A stretch of 32,479 nt of DNA from Chloroflexota bacterium (lineage in GTDB: Bacteria > Chloroflexota > Dehalococcoidia > UBA2979). This document shows, one piece after another, positions 14,645 to 22,905 of this stretch (its first letter is position 1; each line of letters begins with the position of its first letter). Where the stretch lies: the NCBI GenBank assembly GCA_027592645.1, contig JAQCKI010000013.1, positions 1 through 32,479 on the forward strand. The letters are read 5' to 3'. Both the position numbers and the translations under genes were made by a program. The notes under the pieces were generated by a model, which saw only the letters and a program-made list of their open reading frames with translations, did no database searches and was not told the origin of the DNA.

Positions 14645-15793
14645 CTAGCGCTTCGCGAGCGGGACGAACGGGCGATCCGGTGCGCCGGTGTAGACCTGCG
14701 CGGGCCGGAAGAGGCGGTTCCCGGAGTCCCACTGCTCACGCATGTTCACCATCCACCCTGCCATGCGGGAGGCGGCGAATGCGGGCATAAAGAAGTCGAT
14801 CGGGACGCCGATGGCGAAGACGCAGCCGGAGAACAGGTCCACGTTCGGGAAGAGACCGCGGTCGCCGAGGCGGTCCGTGGCAACCTTCTCCACCGTAAGC
14901 GCGATCTGGTAGAGGTCGTGCTCCTTCGTGCCGGCCTTGACGACCTCGGCGGCGAGTACCTGGATCACCTTCGAGCGCGGGTCCTTGACGTGGTACACGC
15001 GGTGACCGAAGCCCGGGATCTTGTACTTGTCGTCCAGCAGCCGCTCCACCTTCGCCTCGGCACCACCGGGGTCGCCGATGTCCAGGAACAGGCGCAGCGA
15101 GTGCTCGTTGGCGCCGCCGTGGGCGGGCCCGGAGAGCGCGCCGATGGCGGCGGAGGCTACCGCCTCCGGCTCAGCCTTCGTCGAGGTCACCACGCGGGTG
15201 GTGAAGGTGGAGGCGTTCCCGGCGGAGTGGTCCGCCTGCAGGATCAGCAGCGCCTGCATCACGCGCAGGTGCTCCGGCGACGGCGTCTTGCCGGTGATCA
15301 TGCGGAGCATCATCTCCGCGTGCGACTCGCCCGGCTTCGGCCCGGTGTACGGACGGCCGGCCGCCGCCTCCGCAATCACGCCCACGAGGTGGCCAGTCTT
15401 CGCAATCAGCGAGATGCCACGCTTGGTGGCGGTCTCCACTTTCAGTTCGAAGTTATTATCCCGCGGCCCTAGCGCAGCCACGGCTGCCTGCAGAGCGAAC
15501 ATCGGGTGGGTGAGGGTGGCGGCGCTGCGGGCGAACTGAACCTGCTCGGGCGTCAGTGCGCGCTCGGTCTCCAGTTCGCGGGTGATCTCCTGCACACGGG
15601 CGGCGTTCGGCAGTTCGCCGTCGTAGAGCAGCGCCACGATCTCTTCGAAGGTCACACCCGGCTGGGTCAACTCCTCGATCGAGTATCCGCGGTAGGTCAG
15701 CCGGCCGGCCTGGCCGTTGACCAATGAGAGCGCGGATTCAGCAATGGGAACGCCTTCCAGGCCGGGTACCAGCTTGGGGGTGTCCGTCGTCAT
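14645..15793 (-). CDS. gltA: Citrate synthase
   Basis: This enzyme condenses oxaloacetate and acetyl-CoA to citrate. The 382-residue protein matches the short (type I-like) citrate synthases. Catalytic residues are visible: H225 (GPAHGGANE), H264 (GFGHRVY) and D319 (PNVDLFSG), with the conserved ADHS near residue 188 and the RAQ-type tail. The chosen ATG at 15793 begins MTTDTPKLVPG. An in-frame ATG 45 bases upstream adds residues unlike the family. 2-Methylcitrate synthases share this fold, so a dual function cannot be excluded. It faces the nad operon across the terminator at 14597-14620. The 185-base gap upstream contains a short palindrome. Confidence 0.93.
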   Translation of the reverse strand: MTTDTPKLVPGLEGVPIAESALSLVNGQAGRLTYRGYSIEELTQPGVTFEEIVALLYDGELPNAARVQEITRELETERALTPEQVQFARSAATLTHPMFALQAAVAALGPRDNNFELKVETATKRGISLIAKTGHLVGVIAEAAAGRPYTGPKPGESHAEMMLRMITGKTPSPEHLRVMQALLILQADHSAGNASTFTTRVVTSTKAEPEAVASAAIGALSGPAHGGANEHSLRLFLDIGDPGGAEAKVERLLDDKYKIPGFGHRVYHVKDPRSKVIQVLAAEVVKAGTKEHDLYQIALTVEKVATDRLGDRGLFPNVDLFSGCVFAIGVPIDFFMPAFAASRMAGWMVNMREQWDSGNRLFRPAQVYTGAPDRPFVPLAKR

Positions 15794-15943
15794 CGTTTCG
15801 TCCCATCTTGTGCTCCACGGCATCTGGCATACAGCCACCCCGTGGACCCCTCGGGGTCATCGACGAATTCGGCCCGGCTGCGGCCACCGCGGAAGGCGGG
15901 GGAGCCGGTGTGGGCCAAGGCCTCGGGAAGCATAGCATCCTCG

Positions 15944-15956
15944 CAATAGCCTATTG
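15944..15956. promoter_or_regulatory. Short palindrome upstream of citrate synthase
   Basis: CAATAG-C-CTATTG is a perfect 13-base palindrome, about 150 bases upstream of the citrate synthase start and 23 bases after the hydrolase stop on the minus strand. It is AT-rich in GC-rich surroundings. It could be an operator; no regulator can be named. Confidence 0.25.
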
Positions 15957-15978
15957 AGAAGGCGATGTAAGCGCCCTG

Positions 15979-16767
15979 CTAGGCGGATCCTCCGCCCTTT
16001 GTGATATTCGCCGTCACGAAGTCCATCAACAGGTCGTAGACCTCGTCTGTGTGCTCACGGAGGCTGTGGGTGCCGCCCGGCAGGATGACCAGACGCTTGG
16101 GATCCACGGCCCGCTCGAAGACATCCTCGGACGCGGCCTTGTCCAGCACCTCGTCCCGGGAGCCGTGGATCAGCAGCAGGGGCTTGCCCAGCTGCTCGAC
16201 CTCGAACGTCCCGAAGCGCTGCGTGGACATCGAGCAGACGGCCGTAGCCATCGCGGACATCTCGCCCGCCTTGATCGCGACCGCACCGCCGAAGGAGTGG
16301 CCCACCATGACTACCTGCTGCGCGCCGATGCCCTTGAGGAACGAGCAGGCCGCGAGCGCGTCGGCCAGGCATTCTTCCCACTCGCCAGCCTCGCGATATC
16401 GGACGCGCACAGAGGAGATCCCGCGCGGCACGAGCATGTGGCCGACGCGGACGTAGATGCCCTCCGCCGGACCGGTGCTGCCGCCGCCGGCACCACCGAG
16501 GAACACCGCGACGCCCGTGCTGCCCTCGGCCACGGTCATGTCGAGTGTGATGTTGCCACGGGTGGTGTCGAGCTCGACTTCGACTTCACCCTCGGCGTCC
16601 GGAGACTGCCGCGCGCGGACACCTTTGATGGAGAGCGTGACGTCTTCAGCTTCGCCTTCGCCATCAGAACCGCCGTCACCATCGCCGGGACCGCGGTCGC
16701 CGGGAGGCCGGCCGGAACCGTTCTCATCGCGTCTGGGGAGGCCGAAGCGGGAAGGTCCGTTTGTCAT
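15979..16767 (-). CDS. Alpha/beta-hydrolase (dienelactone hydrolase/esterase-like)
   Basis: This 262-residue alpha/beta-hydrolase-fold protein has a complete catalytic triad: nucleophile S158 in GHSFGG, acid D205 in HGSRDE and H234 in PGGTHSL. Before the fold, residues 15-42 form a Gly/Asp/Glu-rich low-complexity stretch that is probably disordered, followed by a beta-rich segment. The substrate is unknown. The start at 16767 (MTNGPSRFGL) is chosen because a longer in-frame extension would overlap the end of gatA. It lies 56 bases downstream of gatA on the same strand and may be co-transcribed with gatC-gatA. Confidence 0.8.
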   Translation of the reverse strand: MTNGPSRFGLPRRDENGSGRPPGDRGPGDGDGGSDGEGEAEDVTLSIKGVRARQSPDAEGEVEVELDTTRGNITLDMTVAEGSTGVAVFLGGAGGGSTGPAEGIYVRVGHMLVPRGISSVRVRYREAGEWEECLADALAACSFLKGIGAQQVVMVGHSFGGAVAIKAGEMSAMATAVCSMSTQRFGTFEVEQLGKPLLLIHGSRDEVLDKAASEDVFERAVDPKRLVILPGGTHSLREHTDEVYDLLMDFVTANITKGGGSA

Positions 16768-16823
16768 GGCCGCGGAGCGTAGCAGACCGTCCCGCGCGCG
16801 TCTCCGGGGGAATCCCCGTAACG

Positions 16824-18293
16824 CTATCCGCGCGCCGGCGGTGCCTGCCGGTGCCAGTCCGTGACCTGCTCCCACCCGTGCGCGGCACCCAGCAGCGTGG
16901 ACTCCTCGAACATGCGGCCGATGAGTTGCATCCCGACCGGGAGCCCGTCTGAGAAGCCGCACGGGAGGCTGATGCCGGGGTTCCCCGCGATGTTGACGGG
17001 GATGGTGTAGAGGTCGTTCAGGTACATCGCCATCGGGTCGTCGAGTTTCTCGGCCAGGCGGAAGGCGACGTTGGGGCTGGTGGGCGTGAGGATCACATCC
17101 ACCTCGTTCAGCGCCGCATCGAACTCCCGCTTGATCAGCGTGCGCACCTTCTGCGCCTTCAGGTAATAGGCGTCGTAGTAGCCGGCCGAGAGCGCGTAGG
17201 TGCCGAGCATGATCCGGCGCTTCACCTCGGCCCCGAAGCCGCGACCCCGCGTCTCCGACATCTCCTCCTCGGCGTTGCGGCCATCGCCGTAGGAGTAGCC
17301 GTACTTCACGCCGTCGTACCGCGCGAGGTTCGCGGAGGCCTCGGACGGGGCGATGATGTAGTAGACGGTGAGGCCGGCCTGCGCGGTCGGCAGCGTGATG
17401 TTGCGGTTGATCACCGCGCCATTTGCGGCGAGCACGTTGATGGAGCGCTCCATCGCCTCACGGACCCCGTCCTCCAGCCCCTCGCCGAAGAAGTCCGCGG
17501 GGACGCCCACGCGGAGCCCGTCCAGGCCACGAGCGAAACGCTCGGTGTAGTCGGGCACCGGCAGCGGCGCGCTCGTCGCGTCCAGCGGGTCGTGCCCGGC
17601 GATCACGCCGAGGAGCGCCGCCGCGTCCTCCGCGTCCCGTGCGAACGGTCCGACCTGATCCAGCGACGAGGCGAACGCGACCACGCCCCAGCGGGAGACG
17701 CGGCCATAGGTCGTCTTCAGGCCCAGGATGCCGCACAGCGCGGCGGGCTGCCGGATGCTGCCGCCGGTGTCCGTGCCGAGCGAGATCGGGACCCCTCGGG
17801 CCGCCACGGTGGCCGCGGAGCCGCCGGAGGAGCCGCCGGGCACGCGGTCGAGGTCCCACGGGTTCCTGGTGGGGCCGAACGCAGAGTGCTCCGTGGACGA
17901 GCCCATCGCGAACTCATCGAGGTTGGTCTTGCCGATGGTGACGGCACCGGCGGCGTTGAGCCGCTGCACCACCGTGCAGTCGTAGGGTGGCACGAACGTC
18001 TCGAGCATCTTCGACGCGGCGGTGGTGCGGACGCCCTTCGTCCCCAGGAGGTCCTTCACGCCGACCGGGATGCCGGTCAGCGGGCCGGCACCGCCGGCCT
18101 TCAGGGCCGCATCGGCCGCGTCCGCCTGACGGAGCGCCAGTTCGTCCGTGACGGTGATGTAGGCGTTGAGTGACGGCTCCTGGGCGCGCACGCGCACCAG
18201 CGTCGCCTCCGCCAGAGCGCGGGCCGTGTACTCGCTGGAGCGCAGCGCCGCCGCGTGCTCGTGGGCGGTGCGGTCGAGGTCGAGGGCGGCCAT
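16824..18293 (-). CDS. gatA: Asp-tRNA(Asn)/Glu-tRNA(Gln) amidotransferase subunit A
   Basis: This is the glutaminase/amidase subunit of the GatCAB transamidosome. It releases ammonia for converting misacylated Glu-tRNA(Gln) or Asp-tRNA(Asn). The 489-residue length is normal. The amidase-signature triad is visible as K80 (GVKDLLG), S155 (GGSSGGSA) and S179 (TGGSIRQP). The ATG overlaps the gatC stop by one base, so A and C are coupled. gatB is not adjacent in this window and must lie elsewhere. Its presence suggests that glutaminyl- or asparaginyl-tRNA is made by the indirect route. Confidence 0.95.
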   Translation of the reverse strand: MAALDLDRTAHEHAAALRSSEYTARALAEATLVRVRAQEPSLNAYITVTDELALRQADAADAALKAGGAGPLTGIPVGVKDLLGTKGVRTTAASKMLETFVPPYDCTVVQRLNAAGAVTIGKTNLDEFAMGSSTEHSAFGPTRNPWDLDRVPGGSSGGSAATVAARGVPISLGTDTGGSIRQPAALCGILGLKTTYGRVSRWGVVAFASSLDQVGPFARDAEDAAALLGVIAGHDPLDATSAPLPVPDYTERFARGLDGLRVGVPADFFGEGLEDGVREAMERSINVLAANGAVINRNITLPTAQAGLTVYYIIAPSEASANLARYDGVKYGYSYGDGRNAEEEMSETRGRGFGAEVKRRIMLGTYALSAGYYDAYYLKAQKVRTLIKREFDAALNEVDVILTPTSPNVAFRLAEKLDDPMAMYLNDLYTIPVNIAGNPGISLPCGFSDGLPVGMQLIGRMFEESTLLGAAHGWEQVTDWHRQAPPARG

Positions 18294-18580
18294 TACTCCA
18301 GCACCGTGCGGACGCGCAGGTAGCGATCCTCCATACGCGGGGCGTTCAGCGCCACGTCCTCCACCGAGAGCGAGGGCGTGACGACGTCATCCCGCTCCAC
18401 GTTGTGCAGGTCGAACGACTGCGCCGTGGGTGGCACGCCTTCCGTGTCGATCTCGTTGAGCACCTCGAAGTGGTCAAGGATGGCGGAGAGTTGCGCGCCC
18501 AGGCGGGACACCTCGTCGTCGCTCAGCGCGAGCCGCGCCAGCGTGGCAATGTGCCGGATCTCATCGGCCGTCAGGGCCAT
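18293..18580 (-). CDS. gatC: Asp-tRNA(Asn)/Glu-tRNA(Gln) amidotransferase subunit C
   Basis: This 95-residue stabilising subunit of GatCAB has the family start ALTADEIRHIATLARLALSDDEV, with the helix that packs on GatA. It ends in the conserved APRMEDRYLRVRTVLE type tail. The ATG at 18580 is preceded by a strong GAGGAG Shine-Dalgarno on the minus strand. First gene of the minus-strand gatC-gatA-hydrolase set, divergent from the methyltransferase. Confidence 0.95.
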   Translation of the reverse strand: MALTADEIRHIATLARLALSDDEVSRLGAQLSAILDHFEVLNEIDTEGVPPTAQSFDLHNVERDDVVTPSLSVEDVALNAPRMEDRYLRVRTVLE

Positions 18581-18631
18581 GCGAACGCTCCTCGCCCGGT
18601 CCGCGGTGCGCCGGGCGGCGCGGGGACATGG

Positions 18632-18659
18632 TCGACCGTCACTTGTAGATGGCTATTCT
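18632..18659 (+). promoter_or_regulatory. Promoter for the methyltransferase-PBP operon, possibly bidirectional
   Basis: TCGACC (18632-18637) and TATTCT (18654-18659) are separated by 16 bases. The same AT-rich patch read on the minus strand contains TAGAAT (18660-18655), a good -10 for gatC, but without a clear -35. The 217-base divergent gap contains no other feature I can support. Confidence 0.4.
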
Positions 18660-18797
18660 AGAAGTGCCTCCCCCCAGCGGGCCAGAGGACATAGGATGGT
18701 GGTGCTTCCTCCACCTGTGGCGCTGCCAGATCAGGCCACGCGAACCGCCTCGCATCGGGCCGTGGCACCGAATACCGGGCGGGCGCCTGGAGACGCA

Positions 18798-19616
18798 ATG
18801 ACAGATCACCCCGCCTCCGCCGTGCCGCCGCGTGACGGCAACGCGCCGCGGCCGGGCCCGGAGCAACCGGATGCCGCACGACTCGGCAATCCCTCGTTCG
18901 TCTGGCGCTCCGGCCAGGAGCGGCGGCTTGCGCTCATCGAACGTTATGTCTCGCTCAACGACCGACGCGTGCTCGACCTCGGCTGCGGCCTCGGCGAATA
19001 CGTCCGCGCCTTTGCGCGACGTGGCGCGCACGCCTTCGGCAGCGACATTGCCCTCGATCGGCTCGTGGAGGCGCGCGAGCGCGTCGCGAAGACAGCGACG
19101 ACCGGCGTCGATGGCTTCATGGCCGCCGCTGGCGAATCGCTCCCCTTCCGCGACCGTAGCCTGGACGTCATCGTCCTCAACGAGGTGATTGAGCACGTCG
19201 CTGACGACCGCGCGACGCTGGTGGAGATCGCTCGGGTGCTGAAGCCCGGCGGCACCTGCGTCCTGTACGCGCCGAACCGCCTTTACCCGTTCGAGACGCA
19301 CGGCATCTACCTGCGGGGGCGCTACATCTTCGGCAACATCCCCCTGGTGAACTGGCTGCCATCGCGCCTGCGTGACCGCCTGGTGCCACACGCGCGCGCC
19401 TACCGCCACGGCGACTGGCGGCGATTGATCGAAGACACGCCGCTGCGAATCGTGGATCACACCTACGTCTACCCCGGATTCGACAACATCGAGGCGCGCA
19501 GCGTGCCCCTCGCGAAGGCGGTGCGCGCCTTCTGCTACTGGGCGGAGCACAACCCATTGCGGCGGTTCGGCTTGTCGCACCTGGTGGTGCTGCGGCGTGA
19601 TGGAGCCGCCTCGTGA
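18798..19616 (+). CDS. Class I SAM-dependent methyltransferase
   Basis: This 272-residue protein has a Rossmann methyltransferase core. Motif I is VLDLGCGLGEY (58-68), followed by the acidic D83 of strand beta2, and the SAM-binding AAGESLPF segment. The Methyltransf_11-type VIVLNEVIEHVAD and VLKPGGTCVLYAPN follow. The first 30 residues are Pro/Ala-rich and probably disordered. The pattern is like ubiquinone/menaquinone- or lipid-glycan-type methyltransferases; the substrate is unknown. GGAG (18789-18792) precedes the ATG by 5 bases. The stop overlaps the GTG of the penicillin-binding protein gene, so a link to the cell envelope is suggested by context only. Confidence 0.85.
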   Translation: MTDHPASAVPPRDGNAPRPGPEQPDAARLGNPSFVWRSGQERRLALIERYVSLNDRRVLDLGCGLGEYVRAFARRGAHAFGSDIALDRLVEARERVAKTATTGVDGFMAAAGESLPFRDRSLDVIVLNEVIEHVADDRATLVEIARVLKPGGTCVLYAPNRLYPFETHGIYLRGRYIFGNIPLVNWLPSRLRDRLVPHARAYRHGDWRRLIEDTPLRIVDHTYVYPGFDNIEARSVPLAKAVRAFCYWAEHNPLRRFGLSHLVVLRRDGAAS

Positions 19617-22600
19617 GCGCCGGGCGCACGGCGATTCGCCGCCGCTCGCGCCGAGTGCGCAACGATCCCGGTAACCACGCGGGGCGCAACATCATCATGG
19701 GCGTGATGGGCGTTCTGCTGCTGTTCAGCGTTGCGGCCGCCGGTGTGGCTGGTGCTGGCGTGATCTATGCGATGGGCGAGTACGACGCGATCGCGGACGA
19801 CGTAGTGCCGGCGGAGGAACTGATTGCCCGCTTCTCACGCGGTGGTGCACGGATCTACGACCGTCACGGCGAGTTGATGTACGAGTTCGTGGACGAACTC
19901 AGCGGCCTGCGCCGCCCGATCGCGCTGTCCGAGATTTCACCGTGGATGTTGTCCGCCACCATGTCCGTGGAGGATCCGTCGTTCTATGAGAACAACGGCA
20001 TCAACGTGCGCGGCACGTTCCGCGCCGGCGTGGAGAACTTTGCGCCGTTCCTCATCGGCGGCGAAGGCTTCCTTGAGGGCTCCGGTGGCTCATCGATCAC
20101 GCAACAACTGGCCCGCAACGTCTACATGGAGCGCGAGGAGCGCGAGGAGCGTTCGATCGCCCGCAAGTTGAAGGAGATGGTGATCGCCGTCGAACTGACG
20201 GAGCGGTACCCGAAGGATCAGATCCTGGAGTGGTACCTGAACTCCATCTCTTACGGCGGCATCTATACCGGCATCCAGGCGGCGGCGGAGGGCTACTTCG
20301 GCAAGTCCGCCACGGACCTCAACCTCGCAGAGGCCTCCATGCTGGCGGGCATTCCGCAGTCGCCGGCGGTCTACAACCCCTTCAGCCCGACCAACCTGGA
20401 TCCCGCCACCGGCCGCCTGTCGCCGACGAGCCTGACCAAGGCGCGCCAGTCCGAAGTACTGGAACTGATGGTGCGCGCGGGCGTGATTTCGCCGGCCGAC
20501 GCCGACCGAGCGCTGGCCACGCCGCTGGTGTTCCGGCAGAGCCGCTTCGACATCGAGGCACCGCACTTCATACTCGGTCGCATCGCTGAGGAGATCACCG
20601 CACGCTTCGGTGAACGCGCGCTCTACGAGGGCGGCCTGGAGGTCACCACGACGCTCGACCTGCACCTGCAGCACGAGGCCGAGGAGATCATCGAGTCGCA
20701 CGTGACGGACTTCGGCGAGCAAGCGGGGCTGTTCAACGGCGCGTTTGTCGCCATGAACCCACGCACCGGCGAGATCCTTACCTACCTGGGTAGCCGCGAC
20801 TACTTCCGCGACGACATCGAGGGCCGCAACGACAACGCCGTCGCCCGCAACTCACCCGGTTCGACGCTGAAGCCGTTTGCCTTCATGACCGCGTTCATGA
20901 AGGGCTGGGGCACCGGGGCCGCGATCATCGACGCGCCGTTCGAGATCATCGACTTCGCGACGGGCGAAGGCTTCTCGCCCCGTAACCCGATCCAGGGGTA
21001 CCAAGGGCCGATGACCGCGGCGAGCGCGCTGGGCAACTCGCTCAACATCACCGCGATCAAGACGATCCTGTACGCGGGCGTGCCTGAGACGATCAACACG
21101 CTGAAGCGCGTGGGCTACACCACGCTGGACAATCCGCTGGGCTATGGACCGGCGCTGATCACCGGTGGTGGTGAGATCACGCTGATGGACCAGGTGATCG
21201 GATACGGCGTCCTCGCGACGAACGGCGTGATGAACGGCCAGGAGGCCATCGTCACGCCCGGCCTGGAGCCGGGCGACCGCACGCTGGAGCCGGTGGCACT
21301 GCTGAAGGTCGTGGATCCGGACGGCGTCACGCTGTACGAGTTCACCGAGCCGGTCTCGCGCCAGGTCATCGCGCCTGAGTACCCGTACCTCGTCACCTCG
21401 ATCCTGTCGGACGGCCGCAACCAGTGCATCACGTACGGCGTCTGTGGCGCGCTGGGGCTGTCCAACGGGTACCCCTCCGCCGCCAAGACCGGCACCAGCG
21501 AGCCGTTCGATGACTCCCGAGAGATCGGCGAGACGTGGACACTGGGGTACACCCCGGAACTCGTGGCCGGCGTGTGGGCCGGCAATGCGGACAACGCGCC
21601 GATCGTCGGCATCACCTCCACCAGCGTGTCACTGCGCGCATGGAAGGAATTCATGATCCGTGCGCTTGAGTACCTTGAAGCACCGCCCACGGCGTTCGAA
21701 CGGCCGGCTGGCATCGTTCAGCGCGAGGTGTGCTGGCCGTCCGGCCTGCTGCCCACACCGCAATGCCCGAACCTGAACCGGTACTCGAGCCTCTACGCCG
21801 CGGAGGTGATCCCCTCGGACCCGGATCAACTGGCGGCGTTGCAGGACACGTGGTGGCAGGAAGTGCCGATTGACGTCCGCACGGGCCAGCGCGCCACCCC
21901 ACTGACGCCCGCCCAGTTCGTACGCAACGAGGTACGCCTCGTCATGCCGTCGGACGAGGTCGAGAAGTGGGGCACGGGGCTGATCACGTGGGCGGCGGGC
22001 CGCGGTATCAGCACGCTGCTCGCCCCCGCCGAGGGTGGCGATACCGGCCCCCAGGTCGTGCGGATTGACACGCCCATCCCTTCGTCGCCTGTCTCGGGTC
22101 TGATCGAGATCCGCGGGATGGCGGCTTCACCTGGATTCATCAGTTACTGGGTGGAGTGGGGTCGCGGCCCGGCGCCGACCTCCTGGGTCCGGCTGTCGAG
22201 TTCGCTCGTGCCGATGCCCAACGGGGTGCTCGCGCTGTGGGACACGCAGTCCGTGATCGACGGGCAGTACAGCATCCGCGTCACCCTCGGTGACCAGGAA
22301 CTCGGGCGACGCTCGTACACAATCCCGGTGGTCGTGTTCAACGGCACACTGGCACCGCCCTCCGACATGGCGCCGGTGGTGATTATCACGGCTCCGGCGC
22401 AGGGCGCGCTGGTCAGTGGCGCGGTGAGCGTGCAGGGCACGGCTGCGTCTGAGTTCGCGCTCCAGGTGCGCGTCGAACTCGGCACGGGCATCAGCCCCAC
22501 CTCGTACACGATTCTGAACATCGAGCCGGGCAGCGTGCTCGCAGGCACGCTTGCGACATGGGACACCACCGCCATCGAGGACGGTCCATACACGCTGAGG

Positions 22601-22684
22601 GTGGTCGTGGTCGACCAGTTCTACGGCGAGACGTCCACCGAACGGCTCGTGGTGGTCAAGAACGACACCGAGGACGAAGACTAG
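19613..22684 (+). CDS. Class A penicillin-binding protein (bifunctional transglycosylase/transpeptidase) with C-terminal Ig-like repeats
   Basis: This is a 1023-residue membrane-anchored peptidoglycan synthase. It has a short cytoplasmic Arg-rich tail and one transmembrane helix (about 27-53). The GT51 transglycosylase domain follows (VEDPSFYENNGIN with catalytic E120; SSITQQLARNVYM near 160-172). The transpeptidase domain has active-site S417-TLK420, SLN at 476-478 and KTGT at 625-628. Beyond the catalytic part, two related beta-rich repeats fill about residues 820-910 and 920-1018. Both contain a VSG...I/V.G.AAS start and an LA.WDT....DG.Y..RV core. Such repeats are extracellular Ig-like modules. 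The GTG start overlaps the methyltransferase stop. The protein is longer than typical PBP1A because of the repeats. Confidence 0.93.
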   Translation: MSAGRTAIRRRSRRVRNDPGNHAGRNIIMGVMGVLLLFSVAAAGVAGAGVIYAMGEYDAIADDVVPAEELIARFSRGGARIYDRHGELMYEFVDELSGLRRPIALSEISPWMLSATMSVEDPSFYENNGINVRGTFRAGVENFAPFLIGGEGFLEGSGGSSITQQLARNVYMEREEREERSIARKLKEMVIAVELTERYPKDQILEWYLNSISYGGIYTGIQAAAEGYFGKSATDLNLAEASMLAGIPQSPAVYNPFSPTNLDPATGRLSPTSLTKARQSEVLELMVRAGVISPADADRALATPLVFRQSRFDIEAPHFILGRIAEEITARFGERALYEGGLEVTTTLDLHLQHEAEEIIESHVTDFGEQAGLFNGAFVAMNPRTGEILTYLGSRDYFRDDIEGRNDNAVARNSPGSTLKPFAFMTAFMKGWGTGAAIIDAPFEIIDFATGEGFSPRNPIQGYQGPMTAASALGNSLNITAIKTILYAGVPETINTLKRVGYTTLDNPLGYGPALITGGGEITLMDQVIGYGVLATNGVMNGQEAIVTPGLEPGDRTLEPVALLKVVDPDGVTLYEFTEPVSRQVIAPEYPYLVTSILSDGRNQCITYGVCGALGLSNGYPSAAKTGTSEPFDDSREIGETWTLGYTPELVAGVWAGNADNAPIVGITSTSVSLRAWKEFMIRALEYLEAPPTAFERPAGIVQREVCWPSGLLPTPQCPNLNRYSSLYAAEVIPSDPDQLAALQDTWWQEVPIDVRTGQRATPLTPAQFVRNEVRLVMPSDEVEKWGTGLITWAAGRGISTLLAPAEGGDTGPQVVRIDTPIPSSPVSGLIEIRGMAASPGFISYWVEWGRGPAPTSWVRLSSSLVPMPNGVLALWDTQSVIDGQYSIRVTLGDQELGRRSYTIPVVVFNGTLAPPSDMAPVVIITAPAQGALVSGAVSVQGTAASEFALQVRVELGTGISPTSYTILNIEPGSVLAGTLATWDTTAIEDGPYTLRVVVVDQFYGETSTERLVVVKNDTEDED

Positions 22685-22725
22685 CGAATTCTGGTGGCCC
22701 GGTTGATCACACCGCGCCACGCAGG

Positions 22726-22905
22726 ATGATCGATCCGATGGCCACCGAGCAGCGCACGCCGCCCCGGGCAGTCGCCCCGTCGGAACACCTCATCGAGGCG
22801 TGCGGGCCGCGCGTCGGCGACCGGCGGGTGCGAGTTCCGCGCCGCGAGCGCGGGCTCCTCAGCCGCATCGTCGCCAGCGTGCGCCGGGTCGTTCACTCCC
22901 GCTAG
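22726..22905 (+). CDS. Small hypothetical protein (59 residues)
   Basis: This short frame starts at ATG 22726, with an overlapping AGGA and a second ATG at 22738. It ends in TAG at 22903-22905. Nearly every third codon position is G or C, like the surrounding genes, and the C-terminus (GLLSRIVASVRRVVH) would form a basic amphipathic helix. Its stop overlaps the stop of the convergent metalloprotease gene in the tetramer CTAG. No family is recognised. It could be a chance frame in GC-rich sequence. Confidence 0.35.
   Translation: MIDPMATEQRTPPRAVAPSEHLIEACGPRVGDRRVRVPRRERGLLSRIVASVRRVVHSR

Noticed and set aside
16768-16962. A 65-residue N-terminal extension of the alpha/beta-hydrolase
   Set aside because: It overlaps the end of gatA and is Arg/Ala/Gly-rich without homology.
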